DNA of 41,629 bases from an uncultured Clostridia bacterium (GCA_947627545.1 CANQWK010000011.1:1-41629); one strand, 5' to 3'. Counted from the stretch's first letter, positions 6,989 to 17,418 are shown. Notes: generated by a model from the letters alone, not told the origin. Program-made: numbers and translations.

Positions 6989-8111
6989 AATCTAGTTTTT
7001 TTGTATAATTATTGGTTTTAGGGTATGATTTTTCATTTATAGCCGCTTGCAATTCTTTTACTAATTTAATTGCATTTTTATCCATATCCTTTGGCATTTC
7101 TCCCTTTAATGTTACAATTATATCTCCACTGCCAAAGCCTTTTAAATATTTAATTCCTTTGCCTTTTAGTGTATATTTTGTGTTAGATTGTGTTAGTGGT
7201 GCAACATCTATTGTTTGTTTGCCTTTTAATGTTGGAACTTCCACTTTTCCGCCTAAAAGCAAAGTGGTTATTGGCACATAGGCATCTACATATAAATCGA
7301 AGCCTTTGCGGACAAGCAAACTGTGAGGTTGAACAGTTATTGATATGCGTAAATCTCCTGGAACACCGTTTGCCGAAGCAGTTTGATTGCCTTCGCCGTT
7401 TAAACGAATGACTTGTTCATTATCAATGCCGGCTGGCACTTTTACTTTTATTTTAGCGGTGGTTGTTTTTAAACCTGAGCCATGACAATTTGGGCATTTA
7501 TTTTTAACAACCTTACCCTTTCCGTTACAATTACGGCAAACTCCAACTGTTCGGCTCATTCCAAACAAAGTTTGTTGTGTGTAGGTTACTCTGCCTGTTC
7601 CATTACATTCACTGCAAGTTACATAGTCGCTATTGGTTTTTGCACCTGTTCCGTTACAATCTGGGCAACGCTCTTTTCGTGTTACATTAACTTCTTTTTC
7701 GCAGCCAAATGCAGCGTCTAAAAAGGACAAAACAAGATTTATATTAATATCTTCGCCTTCTTCTCGCATTTGAGCCTGACCAGTACGTCCTCCAAAATTT
7801 GAAAATATGTTAAATATATCTTCAAATCCGCCAAAACCTTCGCTTGAAAATCCGCCTGAAAAACCGCCAGACCCACCGCCAAAGCCTTGTGGACCATCAG
7901 CTGAGCCAAATTGGTCGTAATTTGCTCGTTTAGATTTATCGCTTAACACCGAATACGCTTCGTTTATTTCTTTAAATTTTTCCGCTGCTTCGGGAGTTTT
8001 GTTTAAGTCTGGGTGATATTTTTTTGCTAAATTTCTAAATGCTGACTTTATTTCATCATCACTAGCATTTTTGTTAACTCCTAAAGTTTCGTAATAATCT
8101 TTATTAGCCAT
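6987..8111 (-). CDS. dnaJ: Chaperone DnaJ (Hsp40)
   Basis: 374 aa, full length. J-domain with HPD at 33-35, a Gly/Phe-rich linker (about 75-108), four CxxCxGxG zinc repeats ([32 protein letters not shown]) and the C-terminal substrate-binding barrels. It delivers unfolded clients to DnaK and triggers ATP hydrolysis. GAGGAG precedes the ATG. It is the last gene of the heat-shock cluster but is separated from dnaK by two genes not normally there. Confidence 0.98.
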   Translation of the reverse strand: MANKDYYETLGVNKNASDDEIKSAFRNLAKKYHPDLNKTPEAAEKFKEINEAYSVLSDKSKRANYDQFGSADGPQGFGGGSGGFSGGFSSEGFGGFEDIFNIFSNFGGRTGQAQMREEGEDININLVLSFLDAAFGCEKEVNVTRKERCPDCNGTGAKTNSDYVTCSECNGTGRVTYTQQTLFGMSRTVGVCRNCNGKGKVVKNKCPNCHGSGLKTTTAKIKVKVPAGIDNEQVIRLNGEGNQTASANGVPGDLRISITVQPHSLLVRKGFDLYVDAYVPITTLLLGGKVEVPTLKGKQTIDVAPLTQSNTKYTLKGKGIKYLKGFGSGDIIVTLKGEMPKDMDKNAIKLVKELQAAINEKSYPKTNNYTKKLD

Positions 8112-8138
8112 ACGCTCCTCGTTAAATTATAACTATGC

Positions 8139-8623
8139 TTAAATAAAACAATCCTCGCCAAAATTTTTTGTGTAAACTTTTTCAATTTCTTCAAATGAAA
8201 TAGATTTTTTTGAATGTGTTCCAATTACGTTTTTATAAAATTTTGGCACAATTCCTGCATCAAAAATTTGAAAACCTATGCTTAACACACAACTATCATA
8301 ATCTGTTCCACATATATCAACTTGTTCAATTTTATTGTTCTTTAATGTTGTTATAAAATTTTTAGGTAAAGAATAACCATATTTTTTATTATTTCAATGT
8401 TTGGCAAGTTTATTGCCAAATTTGTTTCTTTTGGGGTTGTGAGTTCGTTCCAATTTAATATTTTTACATAATTTGAATTGTGAGTTTTATCATTAAAAAA
8501 TAGTGTGGCATAAATTTTGCAATATTGCCCTAAATTTATTTTATTTACATTATTAAAAACAAACTGATTTTCTTTGCTTTTAAAACCATGCTGTAAATCT
8601 ACAACAATTAACGCTTTTTTCAC
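8139..8623 (-). pseudogene. Isochorismatase-like cysteine hydrolase, frameshifted
   Basis: The GTG start (SD AAAGGA) gives ALIVVDLQHGF with the catalytic Asp of this superfamily. Frame 0 ends after 90 codons near 8351. A -1 shift at the A6 run near 8391 restores KYGYSLPKNF..., then ICGTDYDSCV with the nucleophile Cys and preceding cis-peptide region, ending at 8139. Joined length is about 161 aa, normal for the family. The break lies at the catalytic Lys motif. Frame 0 reads A-AAA-AAT across the break, a possible slippery heptamer, so programmed frameshifting, slippage, a sequencing indel and a true pseudogene all remain possible. It lies between the unknown gene and dnaJ, on the same strand. 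Confidence 0.75.
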
Positions 8624-8639
8624 AAAAATCCTTTAAATT

Positions 8640-9773
8640 TTATAGCAATTTATTAAAATTGTCAACATCTACCAAAACATTGCCTAAACTTCCAAATATT
8701 ATGGCATTTGGGAATAAACTATGCAATAAATTTATAAATTCACTGTTGTTTTCAAGTTTTTGAGGTACTCTTATTGCTGATATAAACGCAGCTGGAACAC
8801 CTACATAAACTGAAAATATAGTTTTTTCGAAATGTTTGGCTGACAATTTGCGAGATTCCAAGTTTTGTTGATATCTTTTTTCTTTTGAACTCTCGGCAAT
8901 TTGCCTTGCATATGTCTTTACATCTTCAATGTTGAGATTTAAATTTTTTATTTTTTCAACTGCCTCTTCAACTGTATATTTTTTATCTTCTACCGCTTTA
9001 AAAATATCTTCCCCAGCAAAGTGCTCAACCATATTTCTTAATATTAAATTATTTTTCTTCAATAAAATTGTAAATTTGTCTGGGTTAATAAAATTATTAT
9101 TATACAAAGTTAATAAATAATTATATTCATCTTCACAATACGATTCGGCAGACGCTCTAGCCTTTTTCTCCCAAGTTTCTGGGTCATTTATATTAACTGA
9201 ACTGAGTTCCCTATCAAGTGCCAAAGTTTTTTCAGAATCAAATAACGGCCTAAGCAATGGTTGACTTTGATTAACAAAAAATAATATATCATTGTTTTTA
9301 GAAATTTCTGCGGTTTTACTATTTCTAGACATCTCTAAAAACATTTTTAAGTCTTTAAATTTGCAATCTTCAACAACTTTATGAAAACCAACTTTAAACG
9401 GAATTTCGTTTGAATCATATCTAATTCCAAACCACTCTGATGCAAGAAGCCCATACTTTGCTATAGATTTAATTCTTTCAACTAAATTAGCATAGCTGTC
9501 ATCTGCTGAAATTGTGTGGAACACATCACCACGTTTAAGCCGTATTTCATTGTTATCGTCAATAGTGGGATGTTCTAATTCTATATCGGTAGCAGATGTG
9601 TTTTCTCTTAATTTGATGAAATATTTTTCTAATTCGTTTAGAATTTTTTGGCTGACTTGGTCAACTTCTTGTACATCAATATCTCCAGGTTCGTCAACTT
9701 CAACTTTGCCCTTGAACATTGATTTTAAAAGTTTTACATTTTCTGCCTGAGCATTGTGTCCTTTTATCTTCAT
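8640..9773 (-). CDS. Hypothetical protein within the dnaK-dnaJ cluster, about 377 aa
   Basis: I do not recognise the family. I place the start at 9773 (MKIKGHNAQ), which has GAGGA 6 nt upstream. The frame stays open to a GTG at 9836, but that extension is a hairpin repeat. The protein is soluble, acidic and mostly helical. One conserved-looking stretch reads GDVFHTISADDSYANLVERI followed by KSIAKYGLLASEWFGI, recalling the HxT...GLL.SE..G layout of some ADP-ribosyltransferase-like folds; this is only an impression. The C-terminal 60 residues (VYVGVPAAFISAIRVP...) are hydrophobic and compact. It follows dnaK by 88 nt across the hairpin repeat, so it may be part of the heat-shock transcript. Confidence 0.65.
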   Translation of the reverse strand: MKIKGHNAQAENVKLLKSMFKGKVEVDEPGDIDVQEVDQVSQKILNELEKYFIKLRENTSATDIELEHPTIDDNNEIRLKRGDVFHTISADDSYANLVERIKSIAKYGLLASEWFGIRYDSNEIPFKVGFHKVVEDCKFKDLKMFLEMSRNSKTAEISKNNDILFFVNQSQPLLRPLFDSEKTLALDRELSSVNINDPETWEKKARASAESYCEDEYNYLLTLYNNNFINPDKFTILLKKNNLILRNMVEHFAGEDIFKAVEDKKYTVEEAVEKIKNLNLNIEDVKTYARQIAESSKEKRYQQNLESRKLSAKHFEKTIFSVYVGVPAAFISAIRVPQKLENNSEFINLLHSLFPNAIIFGSLGNVLVDVDNFNKLL

Positions 9774-9800
9774 TGTTTCCTCATTATATAAATTTATTTT

Positions 9801-9836
9801 TGTTCTTTTGGTGGCTTTTCTTGAAAGAAAAGCCAC
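9801..9836 (+). repeat. Intergenic hairpin repeat, copy 1
   Basis: TGTTCTTTTG followed by GTGGCTTTTCTT/AAGAAAAGCCAC (12 perfect base pairs, loop GA). It lies between dnaK and the unknown gene. The same unit recurs at 11747 and 20625 with different but still pairing outer bases. Confidence 0.8.
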
Positions 9837-9861
9837 TTAATTAAACAAATATTTTAAATTA

Positions 9862-11691
9862 TTATTCAACAACTACTTCTGGGTCGCCATCATTTTTTGG
9901 TTTGTCACCGTTTGGATTTCCATTAGGGTTTGTGCCGTTTGCTCCCTGTTGCCCTGCCATGTTTTGATACATTTTGCTGAACACTGTGTTAGAAACGTTT
10001 GTTAAGTCGTCTGTTGCCTTTTTAATTTCGTCCAAACTTTCGCTTGCAATGTGCTTTTTAGCCTCTTCTACTGCATCGGTTAGCGCTTTTTTATCTTCTT
10101 CGCTTAGTTTATCACCGTTTTCTTTCATAACCTTTTCAATGTTCAAAGTCATTCCATCTAGACCGTTGCGTGCGTCAATAAGTTCACGTTTTTTCTTATC
10201 TTCTTCGGCAAATTGTTCGGCTTCTTTAACTGCTTTGTTAATTTCGTCTTCGCTTAAATTTGTTGATGCGGTAATTGTTATTTTTTGTTCCTTATTTGTG
10301 CCTAAATCCTTTGCCGAAACATTAACAATGCCGTTTGCGTCAATATCAAAAGTTACTTCTATTTGTGGAATGCCTCTTGGTGCTGGTGGAATTCCTGTTA
10401 ATTGGAATCTGCCAAGAGATTTATTTTGAGCGGCAAATTCACGCTCACCTTGTAAAACATTAATTTCAACACCTGGTTGATTATCTTGTGCGGTTGAGAA
10501 AATTTGGCTTTTCTTGGTTGGAATTGTGGTGTTGCGTGGAATAAGTTTTGTGCAAACTCCACCTAATGTTTCAATGCCTAAAGATAATGGAGTTACATCT
10601 AGCAACAACACATCTTTAACATCTCCGCCTAAAACGCCGGCTTGAATTGCAGCACCAATTGCAACGCATTCATCTGGGTTAATGCCCTTAAATGGAGTTA
10701 CTGGGATTTCTTTTGCCAAAGCATCTACAACGCATGGAACACGAGTTGAGCCACCAACTAAAACAACATTATTTATGTCGGTTTTGGTTAAATTTGCGTC
10801 TTTAAGTGCGTTTCTTGTGCAAACTAATGTTTGGTCCACAAGGTCGGCAATCATGCTTTCAAATTTTGCACGAGTTAATGTGTATTCTAAGTGTTTAGGG
10901 CCGGTTGCGTCAGCGGTAATAAATGGCAAACTGATTGTTGTTTGAGTTAATGTGCTTAACTCAATTTTTGCCTTTTCTGCTGCTTCTTTAAGGCGTTGTT
11001 TTGCTAGTTTATCGTTAGATAAGTCTATGCCTGTTTCCTTTTTAAATTCGCTAATTAACAAATCCATAATGCGATTATCAAAGTCATCTCCACCAAGGCG
11101 AGTGTTACCGTTGGTTGACAAAACTTCAAACACGCCGTCGCCAATTTCTAGGATTGAAACATCAAATGTTCCGCCACCTAAATCGTAAATCAAAATTTTT
11201 TGATTTTTTCTATCGCTTTTGTCTAGCCCATAAGCAAGTGCGGCTGCGGTAGGTTCGTTGATTATACGCAACACTTCAAGACCTGCAATTTTGCCTGCAT
11301 TTTTAGTTGCTTGGCGTTGGCTATCGTTGAAATATGCTGGCACAGTTATAACTGCTTGAGTAACTGGGCTACCTAAATATGCTTCTGCATCTTGTTTAAG
11401 TTTAGATAAAATCATTGCACTAATTTCTTCTGGGCTATATTGTTTGCCATCAATGTTTACTTTGTAATCTGTGCCCATTTCACGCTTAATTGAAATAACT
11501 GTTTTGTCTGGGTTAGCAACTGCTTGACGTTTTGCTACTTGACCAATTAAACGGTCGTTATCTTTAAAACCAACAACGCTAGGGGTTGTTCTTCCGCCCT
11601 CGCTGTTTGGAATAACGGTTGGCTGTCCGCCTTCCATAACTGCAACACAACTATTTGTTGTGCCTAAATCGATACCAATAATTTTTGACAT
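9862..11691 (-). CDS. dnaK: Chaperone DnaK (Hsp70)
   Basis: 609 aa. It starts [22 protein letters not shown], with the phosphate loops [14 protein letters not shown] and [10 protein letters not shown] in the ATPase domain, the [18 protein letters not shown] linker and substrate-binding start, and a Gly/Asn-rich C-terminus ending DPEVVVE. It binds exposed hydrophobic segments in an ATP cycle driven by DnaJ and GrpE. AAAGGAG precedes the ATG. It lies 87 nt after grpE, with a hairpin repeat in the gap that could tune the amount of dnaK relative to hrcA/grpE. Confidence 0.99.
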   Translation of the reverse strand: MSKIIGIDLGTTNSCVAVMEGGQPTVIPNSEGGRTTPSVVGFKDNDRLIGQVAKRQAVANPDKTVISIKREMGTDYKVNIDGKQYSPEEISAMILSKLKQDAEAYLGSPVTQAVITVPAYFNDSQRQATKNAGKIAGLEVLRIINEPTAAALAYGLDKSDRKNQKILIYDLGGGTFDVSILEIGDGVFEVLSTNGNTRLGGDDFDNRIMDLLISEFKKETGIDLSNDKLAKQRLKEAAEKAKIELSTLTQTTISLPFITADATGPKHLEYTLTRAKFESMIADLVDQTLVCTRNALKDANLTKTDINNVVLVGGSTRVPCVVDALAKEIPVTPFKGINPDECVAIGAAIQAGVLGGDVKDVLLLDVTPLSLGIETLGGVCTKLIPRNTTIPTKKSQIFSTAQDNQPGVEINVLQGEREFAAQNKSLGRFQLTGIPPAPRGIPQIEVTFDIDANGIVNVSAKDLGTNKEQKITITASTNLSEDEINKAVKEAEQFAEEDKKKRELIDARNGLDGMTLNIEKVMKENGDKLSEEDKKALTDAVEEAKKHIASESLDEIKKATDDLTNVSNTVFSKMYQNMAGQQGANGTNPNGNPNGDKPKNDGDPEVVVE

Positions 11692-11746
11692 AATTTTTTA
11701 CTCCTTTAATTTATGAATTTTTAATTGTTTTTAATTATTTTTTATT

Positions 11747-11781
11747 TGTTCTTTTGTTACTTTTCTTTCAAAGAAAAGTTA
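11747..11781 (+). repeat. Intergenic hairpin repeat, copy 2
   Basis: TGTTCTTTTGTTACTTTTCT with the arm AAAGAAAAGT; a 10-bp stem. It lies between grpE and dnaK and overlaps the last codon of grpE. Confidence 0.75.
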
Positions 11782-12462
11782 TTTCTTAACAATAACTTGG
11801 GAATATCTTATAACTTTGCCTTTATAAGTGAAGCCTTTGTAGGCTTCTTTTACTATATATCCGCTTTCAACATCGGCAGTGCTATCTGTGTCTATTGCCT
11901 GATGCAAATGTGGGTCAAACTTGCCTGTAGCATCTATAACTTCAACTCCCATTTTAGAAAGTGTATCTAAAATGCCCTTTTCTATGAACTTAATGCCCAT
12001 TAGCGTGTTTTTGTCGGTTATCATGTCCGATGCCATTTTAAAACTATCTAATGCTGGCAAGAACTGAGTTATTGCGTCCATAAAGCCGTCTTGCCGTGCG
12101 TCTGAAAGCGATGTTATCATGCGTTTGCGATAGTTGTCAAATTCGGCTTGTACACGCAGTAAATCGCTTAAATAATTAGGTTGATTTTCTTCTGGTGGAG
12201 GAATTGGTTGTTCGTCAATTTCTTGATTTTTACATTTACAATTTTCATTGCAATTTTCATCTTTTTTGCTACATTCTTTATTTAAATCTCTTTCTTTACA
12301 ACAATCTTGTTTATCACACTCGCAATCTTCTTTTGGGCAGGTTTCATTGCAAGTGCAGTCATTTGTAATATCTTCTTTACCATGATGTTTTTTGTTAGCG
12401 TTATGTTTAGAATTTTCTTGCATTTCTTGTTTTCCGTCAAGGTCTTCACATTGTTCGTTCAT
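11779..12462 (-). CDS. grpE: Nucleotide exchange factor GrpE with Cys-rich N-terminal extension
   Basis: The C-terminal half (from about residue 95) is normal GrpE: the coiled coil LLRVQAEFDNYRKRM and the beta-domain ending FDPHLHQAIDTD...VVKEAYKGFTY-like and V.R.SQVIV. It releases ADP from DnaK. The first 78 residues are unusual: twelve Cys (5, 36, 38, 42, 47, 49, 54, 55, 64, 71, 75, 77) among Lys/Asp/Glu/Asn, with several CxC and one CC. Ordinary GrpE has an acidic, Cys-free N-terminus. Metal binding or redox sensing is an inference. The start shares its A with the hrcA stop (TAATG), with GGAGG 11 nt upstream, so the two are translationally coupled. Confidence 0.95.
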   Translation of the reverse strand: MNEQCEDLDGKQEMQENSKHNANKKHHGKEDITNDCTCNETCPKEDCECDKQDCCKERDLNKECSKKDENCNENCKCKNQEIDEQPIPPPEENQPNYLSDLLRVQAEFDNYRKRMITSLSDARQDGFMDAITQFLPALDSFKMASDMITDKNTLMGIKFIEKGILDTLSKMGVEVIDATGKFDPHLHQAIDTDSTADVESGYIVKEAYKGFTYKGKVIRYSQVIVKK

Positions 12463-13493
12463 TAATTATCGCCTCCTTTTAAATTTATTTGACCTGTAAT
12501 GAACTTTAATGCTGCCGCAATGTTTGCATAATCTACACGTTTTGGACCTACTAAGGCTAGGCTGGCTATTGGCACTCCGTTTATTATTATTGGAGCGCTA
12601 AGCATCATTCCGCCTTTTAACGCATTTTTGCCGTCCTCAGCTATTTTAAAGTTTAAATTTTCGGTGTTTTCCTTAACTGTATCTATAATTTTGTCGGCAT
12701 CTTGCAAAAATTCAAAAACAGATTTTGCATCGTCTATTTCGCTTGCAGTTTTTCCATATAGCAATTCGCTAGGATTTTCGTTTGAAACATCGCATTTTGT
12801 TTTTATAACCTCAATTAGCACTTCAGCAACATTATCAATAAGTTCCTTAAATTCGGCAATTTGAGCCCCTGTTTTTAAGCATATTGAGTTTACATTATCT
12901 ATCATATACTCTATTGTTTTGCCCTTAAACTGACCTGTTAAATATTTGCCGGCTTCGTTGCATGTTGCACGGTCTATATTAGGGTCTAGGCTCATATTGT
13001 CATCTATAATGCCTGCATTTGTTTCTACAAGCAAAAGTGCATCTTTATTAATTAATGGAATTATTTGAATGTTTTCAATAGTAAGTTTTTGAAGCCCATG
13101 TTGAACAAGCACGGCTGGGCAGTTTGTTGCCCTGCTTAACCGCTTAGCAAGGCTAGATAATGTGCTTATTAAACTAACTGAGCGATTTTCATAAGAACTT
13201 ACAACTTGTTTTATGTTGCTGTAATTTAATTTGCTATTGTTTAATATATTTGCAACATATTCTTTGTATGCAAGAGCGGTTGGCACTCTGCCCCCTGAAG
13301 TGTGAAGTTGCTTAAAATAGCCCATGCTTTCTAACGCATTTAGTTCATTACGCAAAGTTGCAGAGCTTAAATCTTTAAAATGAACATTTAACGAACCGCT
13401 TGTAATTGGCTGAGCAGACTTTATATAATCGTCCACCGCCTTTAAAACAATTTGATGTTTACGTTTGTTTTTTTCGTTTTCCATAAACTGCAC
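12462..13493 (-). CDS. hrcA: Heat-inducible transcription repressor HrcA
   Basis: About 340 aa. It has an N-terminal winged helix (KRKHQIVLKAVDDYIKSAQP...SSATLRNELNALESMGYFKQ, then HTSGGRVPT), a GAF-like middle and the dimerisation C-terminus ending FITGQI. It represses its own operon through CIRCE, present upstream. The start is a GTG at 13493 or, more likely, the ATG at 13484 (MENEKNKRK); neither has a Shine-Dalgarno, unusual for this window's SD-bearing genes. First gene of hrcA-grpE-dnaK. Confidence 0.97.
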   Translation of the reverse strand: MQFMENEKNKRKHQIVLKAVDDYIKSAQPITSGSLNVHFKDLSSATLRNELNALESMGYFKQLHTSGGRVPTALAYKEYVANILNNSKLNYSNIKQVVSSYENRSVSLISTLSSLAKRLSRATNCPAVLVQHGLQKLTIENIQIIPLINKDALLLVETNAGIIDDNMSLDPNIDRATCNEAGKYLTGQFKGKTIEYMIDNVNSICLKTGAQIAEFKELIDNVAEVLIEVIKTKCDVSNENPSELLYGKTASEIDDAKSVFEFLQDADKIIDTVKENTENLNFKIAEDGKNALKGGMMLSAPIIINGVPIASLALVGPKRVDYANIAAALKFITGQINLKGGDN

Positions 13494-13517
13494 TTTTTAA
13501 ATTTAATAACAACTTGG

Positions 13518-13554
13518 CAAGAATTAACACAAATGTTTTTTTACAAAATTCTTG
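13518..13554. promoter_or_regulatory. Inverted repeat in the hrcA leader
   Basis: CAAGAATT (13518-13525) and AATTCTTG (13547-13554) can pair in the 130-nt leader between the start of transcription and hrcA. Function unknown; it may hide or stabilise the leader. Confidence 0.4.
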
Positions 13555-13598
13555 TGTTGCTTTAAATTGCAACTTTAAGATAATTCGACTTTTATCTT

Positions 13599-13625
13599 TT
13601 AGCACTCTTATTATATGACTGCTAA
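13599..13625 (-). promoter_or_regulatory. CIRCE operator (HrcA binding site)
   Basis: TTAGCACTC-N9-GACTGCTAA. The consensus is TTAGCACTC-N9-GAGTGCTAA, so there is one mismatch in the second arm. It overlaps the expected start of transcription of the hrcA operon. Confidence 0.92.
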
Positions 13626-13629
13626 CTCT

Positions 13630-13658
13630 ATTTTATACACATTGCTAACGCTTGTCAA
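13630..13658 (-). promoter_or_regulatory. hrcA operon promoter
   Basis: Minus-strand TTGACA (13653-13658), 17-nt spacer, TAAAAT (13630-13635). Expected +1 near 13623, inside CIRCE. Confidence 0.85.
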
Positions 13659-13703
13659 GTAAAAATTGCCAATTTTTTAAAATTTTTTTATAAATTTTTG
13701 CAA

Positions 13704-13728
13704 ATAAAAAAAAGCCTAATTAGGCTTT
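13704..13728 (-). terminator. Terminator of the 13787-14245 gene
   Basis: The perfect 18-bp palindrome AAAGCCTAATTAGGCTTT is followed on the minus strand by a T8 run. Confidence 0.85.
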
Positions 13729-13786
13729 ATAATTGTTTAAGAATAACATAAATATAATTATGAATAATATAGATAAATGTATATGC

Positions 13787-14245
13787 TTATTGTTTCTTTT
13801 TGCATTTAGGAATAGGAAGGCAATCTTCTAACTTAGGTTCATAATTACAGCTTGTTAAATATTTCATATCACTGCGAATGTTTGGCAAAATGCGATGTTT
13901 ACTTTTTAATAGCCTTTTTAGTTCATTAACATCAATATCTGGTAAAAATTCGTTATATATGTAATGGTTATCATCTAACATATAAATTTCGTTTAAAATT
14001 GAAGGATTACTTTTAACAAGGCTTTTTAAAAAATCAAAATCGGCAAGTGCATCTTCTGGCAAACATTTTATTGGAGCTTTATGAATTAAAATTAATTTTG
14101 AAAAAAATTCTTTCAAACTTACATTTTCTACTTCTCGTGCCTGAACTTGAATTTGAACTTCTGGTTGCATTGCTTTCCATTTGTCAATTGTTTCTTGTGC
14201 AATAATTCTCTTGCTTAAATTGCTCTTAAATTTAATGCTTTCCAT
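13787..14245 (-). CDS. Hypothetical protein, about 152 aa
   Basis: Family not recognised. I chose the ATG at 14245 (MESIKFKSN), which has AAAGGAG 6 nt upstream; other in-frame ATGs lie at 14248 and 14269. It is soluble and Lys/Leu-rich, with helical segments, a PDIDVNELKRLLKSKHRI stretch that looks like a helix pair, and a C-terminus with four Cys (SCNYEP, DCLPIPKCKKK). No signal peptide. Monocistronic with its own terminator. Confidence 0.65.
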   Translation of the reverse strand: MESIKFKSNLSKRIIAQETIDKWKAMQPEVQIQVQAREVENVSLKEFFSKLILIHKAPIKCLPEDALADFDFLKSLVKSNPSILNEIYMLDDNHYIYNEFLPDIDVNELKRLLKSKHRILPNIRSDMKYLTSCNYEPKLEDCLPIPKCKKKQ

Positions 14246-14427
14246 CATTTTCTCCTTTGAGTTAATCATTTTATCATATTATTTTTTGTTTGTCAACAGG
14301 TTTTTTTAAAAAGTATAAAAAACATTTGACAATTTTTCATTTTTTTTAAAATGTATAAAATTGACTTTTAAAAAAATACATAAATTAAATTTTCTAATTT
14401 CTATTAATAGTTAAGTAATGTTTTAAT

Positions 14428-15561
14428 TTAAATTAGTTCCAAAATAATAGCATTTGATAAATATATTTTTGAAGGTTTTATAGTTAAATTGTTATTTTTA
14501 ATATCAATTAAGTTAAGTTTTTTTAAATTTTTTATAGAATTTTTCCGCGATTGCAAAAAGTTTTGTTTAAACTTTTTGTTAAATTGTGCTATATTTAAGC
14601 CTTTTTGTGTGCGAAGTGAAAGCATTATAAATTCTTCTATCTGTTGTTGTTTTGTTAAAACTTCTTCTGTTTCTATGGGCAAAGTGTTTGCGTTGATTTT
14701 TTCTAAATAATTATTAAAATTTGAACTATTACAAAACCTTTTGTTGTTAAAATAGCTATGTGCCGCAATGCCTAAGCCTAAATAGTACGAGCCGTTCCAA
14801 TATTTTTGATTATGCTTACATTCAAATTTAGGGCGAGAAAAATTTGAAATTTCGTATTGATTAAAACCTGCATTTTTTAGGGTTTTTGAAACTGATAAAA
14901 AGGTAGATGCAATTTCATCTTCTGGCATTGGGCTTAATTTGCCTTGTTTTATGTTTTTATATAGTGGAGTGTTCTCTTCTATTTGCAAGCCATACGCCGA
15001 AATGTGCGTGGTGTGCGGAATTAAAAATTTTATGGTGTTTAGCACGCTTTTTTTACTTGAATTTGGCAAGCCTATTATAACATCGGCATTAACGTTTTTA
15101 AAATTATGTTTTTCAATTAATTTTAAGGCGTTTAAAACGTCTTGTTTGGTTTGATTTCTGCCTACCGATTTTAAAACTTTATCATCTAGCGATTGAACGC
15201 CTAAACTAATTCTGTTTATTCCGGCAGACTTATATTCAATTAATTTTTCTTCGGTTAGCGAACTTGGGTTGACTTCAATTGTAAATTCTACATTTTTGCA
15301 AAACTTAAAACTAGAAAAAATTTTTTGGCTTAATTGTTTTATAAATCCGCCAAAAAGAACGCTTGGAGTGCCGCCACCTATAAAAATGGTGCTAAAAGTT
15401 TGATTTGAATAGGTTTGTTTAACAAGGTCAATTTCTTTAATTAGTGCGGTTAAATAATTTTTCATACATCCCGTGCCTAAAGGGTAAGAAACAAAATCGC
15501 AATAATCGCACTTTTTATTGCAAAAAGGTATATGAATGTATAATGCCATTAATTTAGTCAT
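14428..15561 (-). CDS. hemW: Radical SAM heme chaperone HemW
   Basis: 377 aa. [16 protein letters not shown] has the radical-SAM CxxxCxxC (Cys14, 18, 21), then FIGGGTPS (SAM-binding GGG). KHNQKYW is the HNxxYW motif of HemW, and a short HemW C-terminal domain follows. HemW, once annotated as oxygen-independent coproporphyrinogen oxidase, binds heme and hands it to apoproteins. Its start overlaps the lepA stop by 8 nt (ATGACTAA). The in-frame ATG at 15549 ([10 protein letters not shown]) is the alternative. Neither has an SD, so translation is probably coupled to lepA. The lepA-hemW order is conserved in Bacillota. Confidence 0.93.
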   Translation of the reverse strand: MTKLMALYIHIPFCNKKCDYCDFVSYPLGTGCMKNYLTALIKEIDLVKQTYSNQTFSTIFIGGGTPSVLFGGFIKQLSQKIFSSFKFCKNVEFTIEVNPSSLTEEKLIEYKSAGINRISLGVQSLDDKVLKSVGRNQTKQDVLNALKLIEKHNFKNVNADVIIGLPNSSKKSVLNTIKFLIPHTTHISAYGLQIEENTPLYKNIKQGKLSPMPEDEIASTFLSVSKTLKNAGFNQYEISNFSRPKFECKHNQKYWNGSYYLGLGIAAHSYFNNKRFCNSSNFNNYLEKINANTLPIETEEVLTKQQQIEEFIMLSLRTQKGLNIAQFNKKFKQNFLQSRKNSIKNLKKLNLIDIKNNNLTIKPSKIYLSNAIILELI

Positions 15562-17353
15562 CTAATTTTAAAATTGTTACAAACGCTTCGCTTGGAAGGT
15601 CAACGCTGCCTAGCCTACGCATACGCTTTTTGCCTTCCTTTTGTTTTTCTAGCAATTTGCGTTTTCTTGTAACATCTCCGCCATAACATTTTGCAAGCAC
15701 ATCTTTTCGCATTGCCGATATGGTTTCTCGTGCTATAACTTTTCCGCCAATTACCGCCTGAATTGGAATTTCAAATAAGTGGCGAGGAATAACCATTTTT
15801 AATTTTTCGCATAATGCCCTGCCACGTGCGTACGCTTTATCTTTATGCACTATTATTGAAAGTGCATCGCAAATTTCGCCGTTTAGCAAAATGTCTAGTT
15901 TTACAAGGTCGCTTTCTTGATAACCGTTAAGTTCGTAATCCATGCTTGCATAACCCTTGCTTAATGATTTTATTTTATCAAAAAAGTCATATACAATTTC
16001 GTTTAATGGCATGGTGTAAATAAGTTTAGTGCGGTTGGCGTCTATATATTGCATATCTAAATACATGCCACGCCTATCTGCACACAAATCCATAATTCCG
16101 CCAAGATAGTCCTTAGGAGTTATTATCTCCATTTTAACAACAGGCTCTTCCATTTTTGTTATGTTTGCCATTGGCGGCATTTCGCTTGGATTGGTTACAT
16201 CATGTTCCTTATTTTTGTTGTCCCAAATTTTATACTCCACGCTTGGCGAAGTTGTTATTATATCTAGGCCAAATTCACGCTCTAGCCTTTCTGTTATTAT
16301 TTCCATGTGAAGCAGACCTAAAAAACCACATCTAAAGCCATGACCAAGTGCTAGCGAAGTTTCCTTTGTAAAATGAAGGCTGGCATCGTTAAGTTTTAAT
16401 TTTTCTAACGCATCATTTAGTTCTTGATATTTATCGCCATCTAGCGGAAATATGCCACAAAAAACCACGCTTGTTGCTTCTTTATAGCCTTCTAACGCTT
16501 TTTCAATTGGATTGTTTTTTAGTGTAATTGTATCGCCAACTTTGGTGTCGCTTACATTCTTTATAGATGCCGCTATATAACCTACTTCCCCAGCCTGCAA
16601 AATTTCGGTTGGACAGGCTTGCGGTTTATATATGCCAACTTCAGTTACAACAAAACTTTTTTGCGTTTGCATAAATAAAATTTCATCGCCTACCTTAACA
16701 CTTCCATCAAAAATACGAACCATGCTAACTGCACCCTTATAACTATCGTAATAACTATCAAAAATTAAGGCTTTAAGCGGCCTGTTTTCTTCACCTTTCG
16801 GGCAAGGAATGTATTTTACAATTGCATCTAAAACGCTTGTTATGTTTAAGCCTGTTTTTGCACTTATTTCACACGCGTTATCACACGGAATGCCTATTAC
16901 ATCTTCTATTTCCTTTTTTGTGCCTTTTATGTCCGCACTTGGCAAATCTATTTTGTTTATTACCGGCACTATTTCTAGGTTGGCATCTAGCGCTAAATAT
17001 ACATTTGCTAGTGTTTGAGCCTGCACTCCTTGGCTTGCATCAACAACCAAAATTGCACCTTCACACGCTGCTAGCGAACGGCTTACTTCGTAAGAAAAAT
17101 CTACATGACCGGGAGTGTCAATTAAATTTAAAGTATATTCTTCCCCTTCATAGTTATATTTCATTGTTGCAGGGGTCAACTTGATTGTTATTCCTCTTTC
17201 ACGCTCAATGTCCATGCTATCAAGCAACTGTTCTTCCATATCTCGCTTGGCAACAGTGTTTGTAGTTTCCATTAACCTATCTGCCAAAGTTGATTTGCCA
17301 TGGTCTATATGCGCAACAATACAAAAATTTCGTATTTTTTCTTGTCTAGTCAT
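15554..17353 (-). CDS. lepA: Elongation factor 4 (LepA)
   Basis: 599 aa, full length. G1 AHIDHGKST (14-22), effector [14 protein letters not shown] (G3), NKIDLP (G4), and the EF4-specific C-terminal domain ending [15 protein letters not shown]. It is a ribosome-associated GTPase that back-translocates or assists assembly. The promoter puts the start of transcription on the A of the ATG, and there is no SD. First gene of lepA-hemW. Confidence 0.98.
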   Translation of the reverse strand: MTRQEKIRNFCIVAHIDHGKSTLADRLMETTNTVAKRDMEEQLLDSMDIERERGITIKLTPATMKYNYEGEEYTLNLIDTPGHVDFSYEVSRSLAACEGAILVVDASQGVQAQTLANVYLALDANLEIVPVINKIDLPSADIKGTKKEIEDVIGIPCDNACEISAKTGLNITSVLDAIVKYIPCPKGEENRPLKALIFDSYYDSYKGAVSMVRIFDGSVKVGDEILFMQTQKSFVVTEVGIYKPQACPTEILQAGEVGYIAASIKNVSDTKVGDTITLKNNPIEKALEGYKEATSVVFCGIFPLDGDKYQELNDALEKLKLNDASLHFTKETSLALGHGFRCGFLGLLHMEIITERLEREFGLDIITTSPSVEYKIWDNKNKEHDVTNPSEMPPMANITKMEEPVVKMEIITPKDYLGGIMDLCADRRGMYLDMQYIDANRTKLIYTMPLNEIVYDFFDKIKSLSKGYASMDYELNGYQESDLVKLDILLNGEICDALSIIVHKDKAYARGRALCEKLKMVIPRHLFEIPIQAVIGGKVIARETISAMRKDVLAKCYGGDVTRKRKLLEKQKEGKKRMRRLGSVDLPSEAFVTILKLDD

Positions 17354-17359
17354 GACTAA

Positions 17360-17388
17360 ATTTTAACAATTTATTTAATTTAAGTCAA
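17360..17388 (-). promoter_or_regulatory. lepA promoter, leaderless
   Basis: Minus-strand TTGACT (17383-17388), 17-nt spacer, TAAAAT (17360-17365), then six bases to the ATG. Expected +1 is the first base of the start codon. Confidence 0.75.
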
Positions 17389-17418
17389 GTTGTTTAATGC
17401 TTTTGAGTAATATAAATT

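Noticed and set aside
9974..11188. Several long open frames opposite dnaK
   Set aside because: Shadows of a high-codon-bias gene; no SD or family features.
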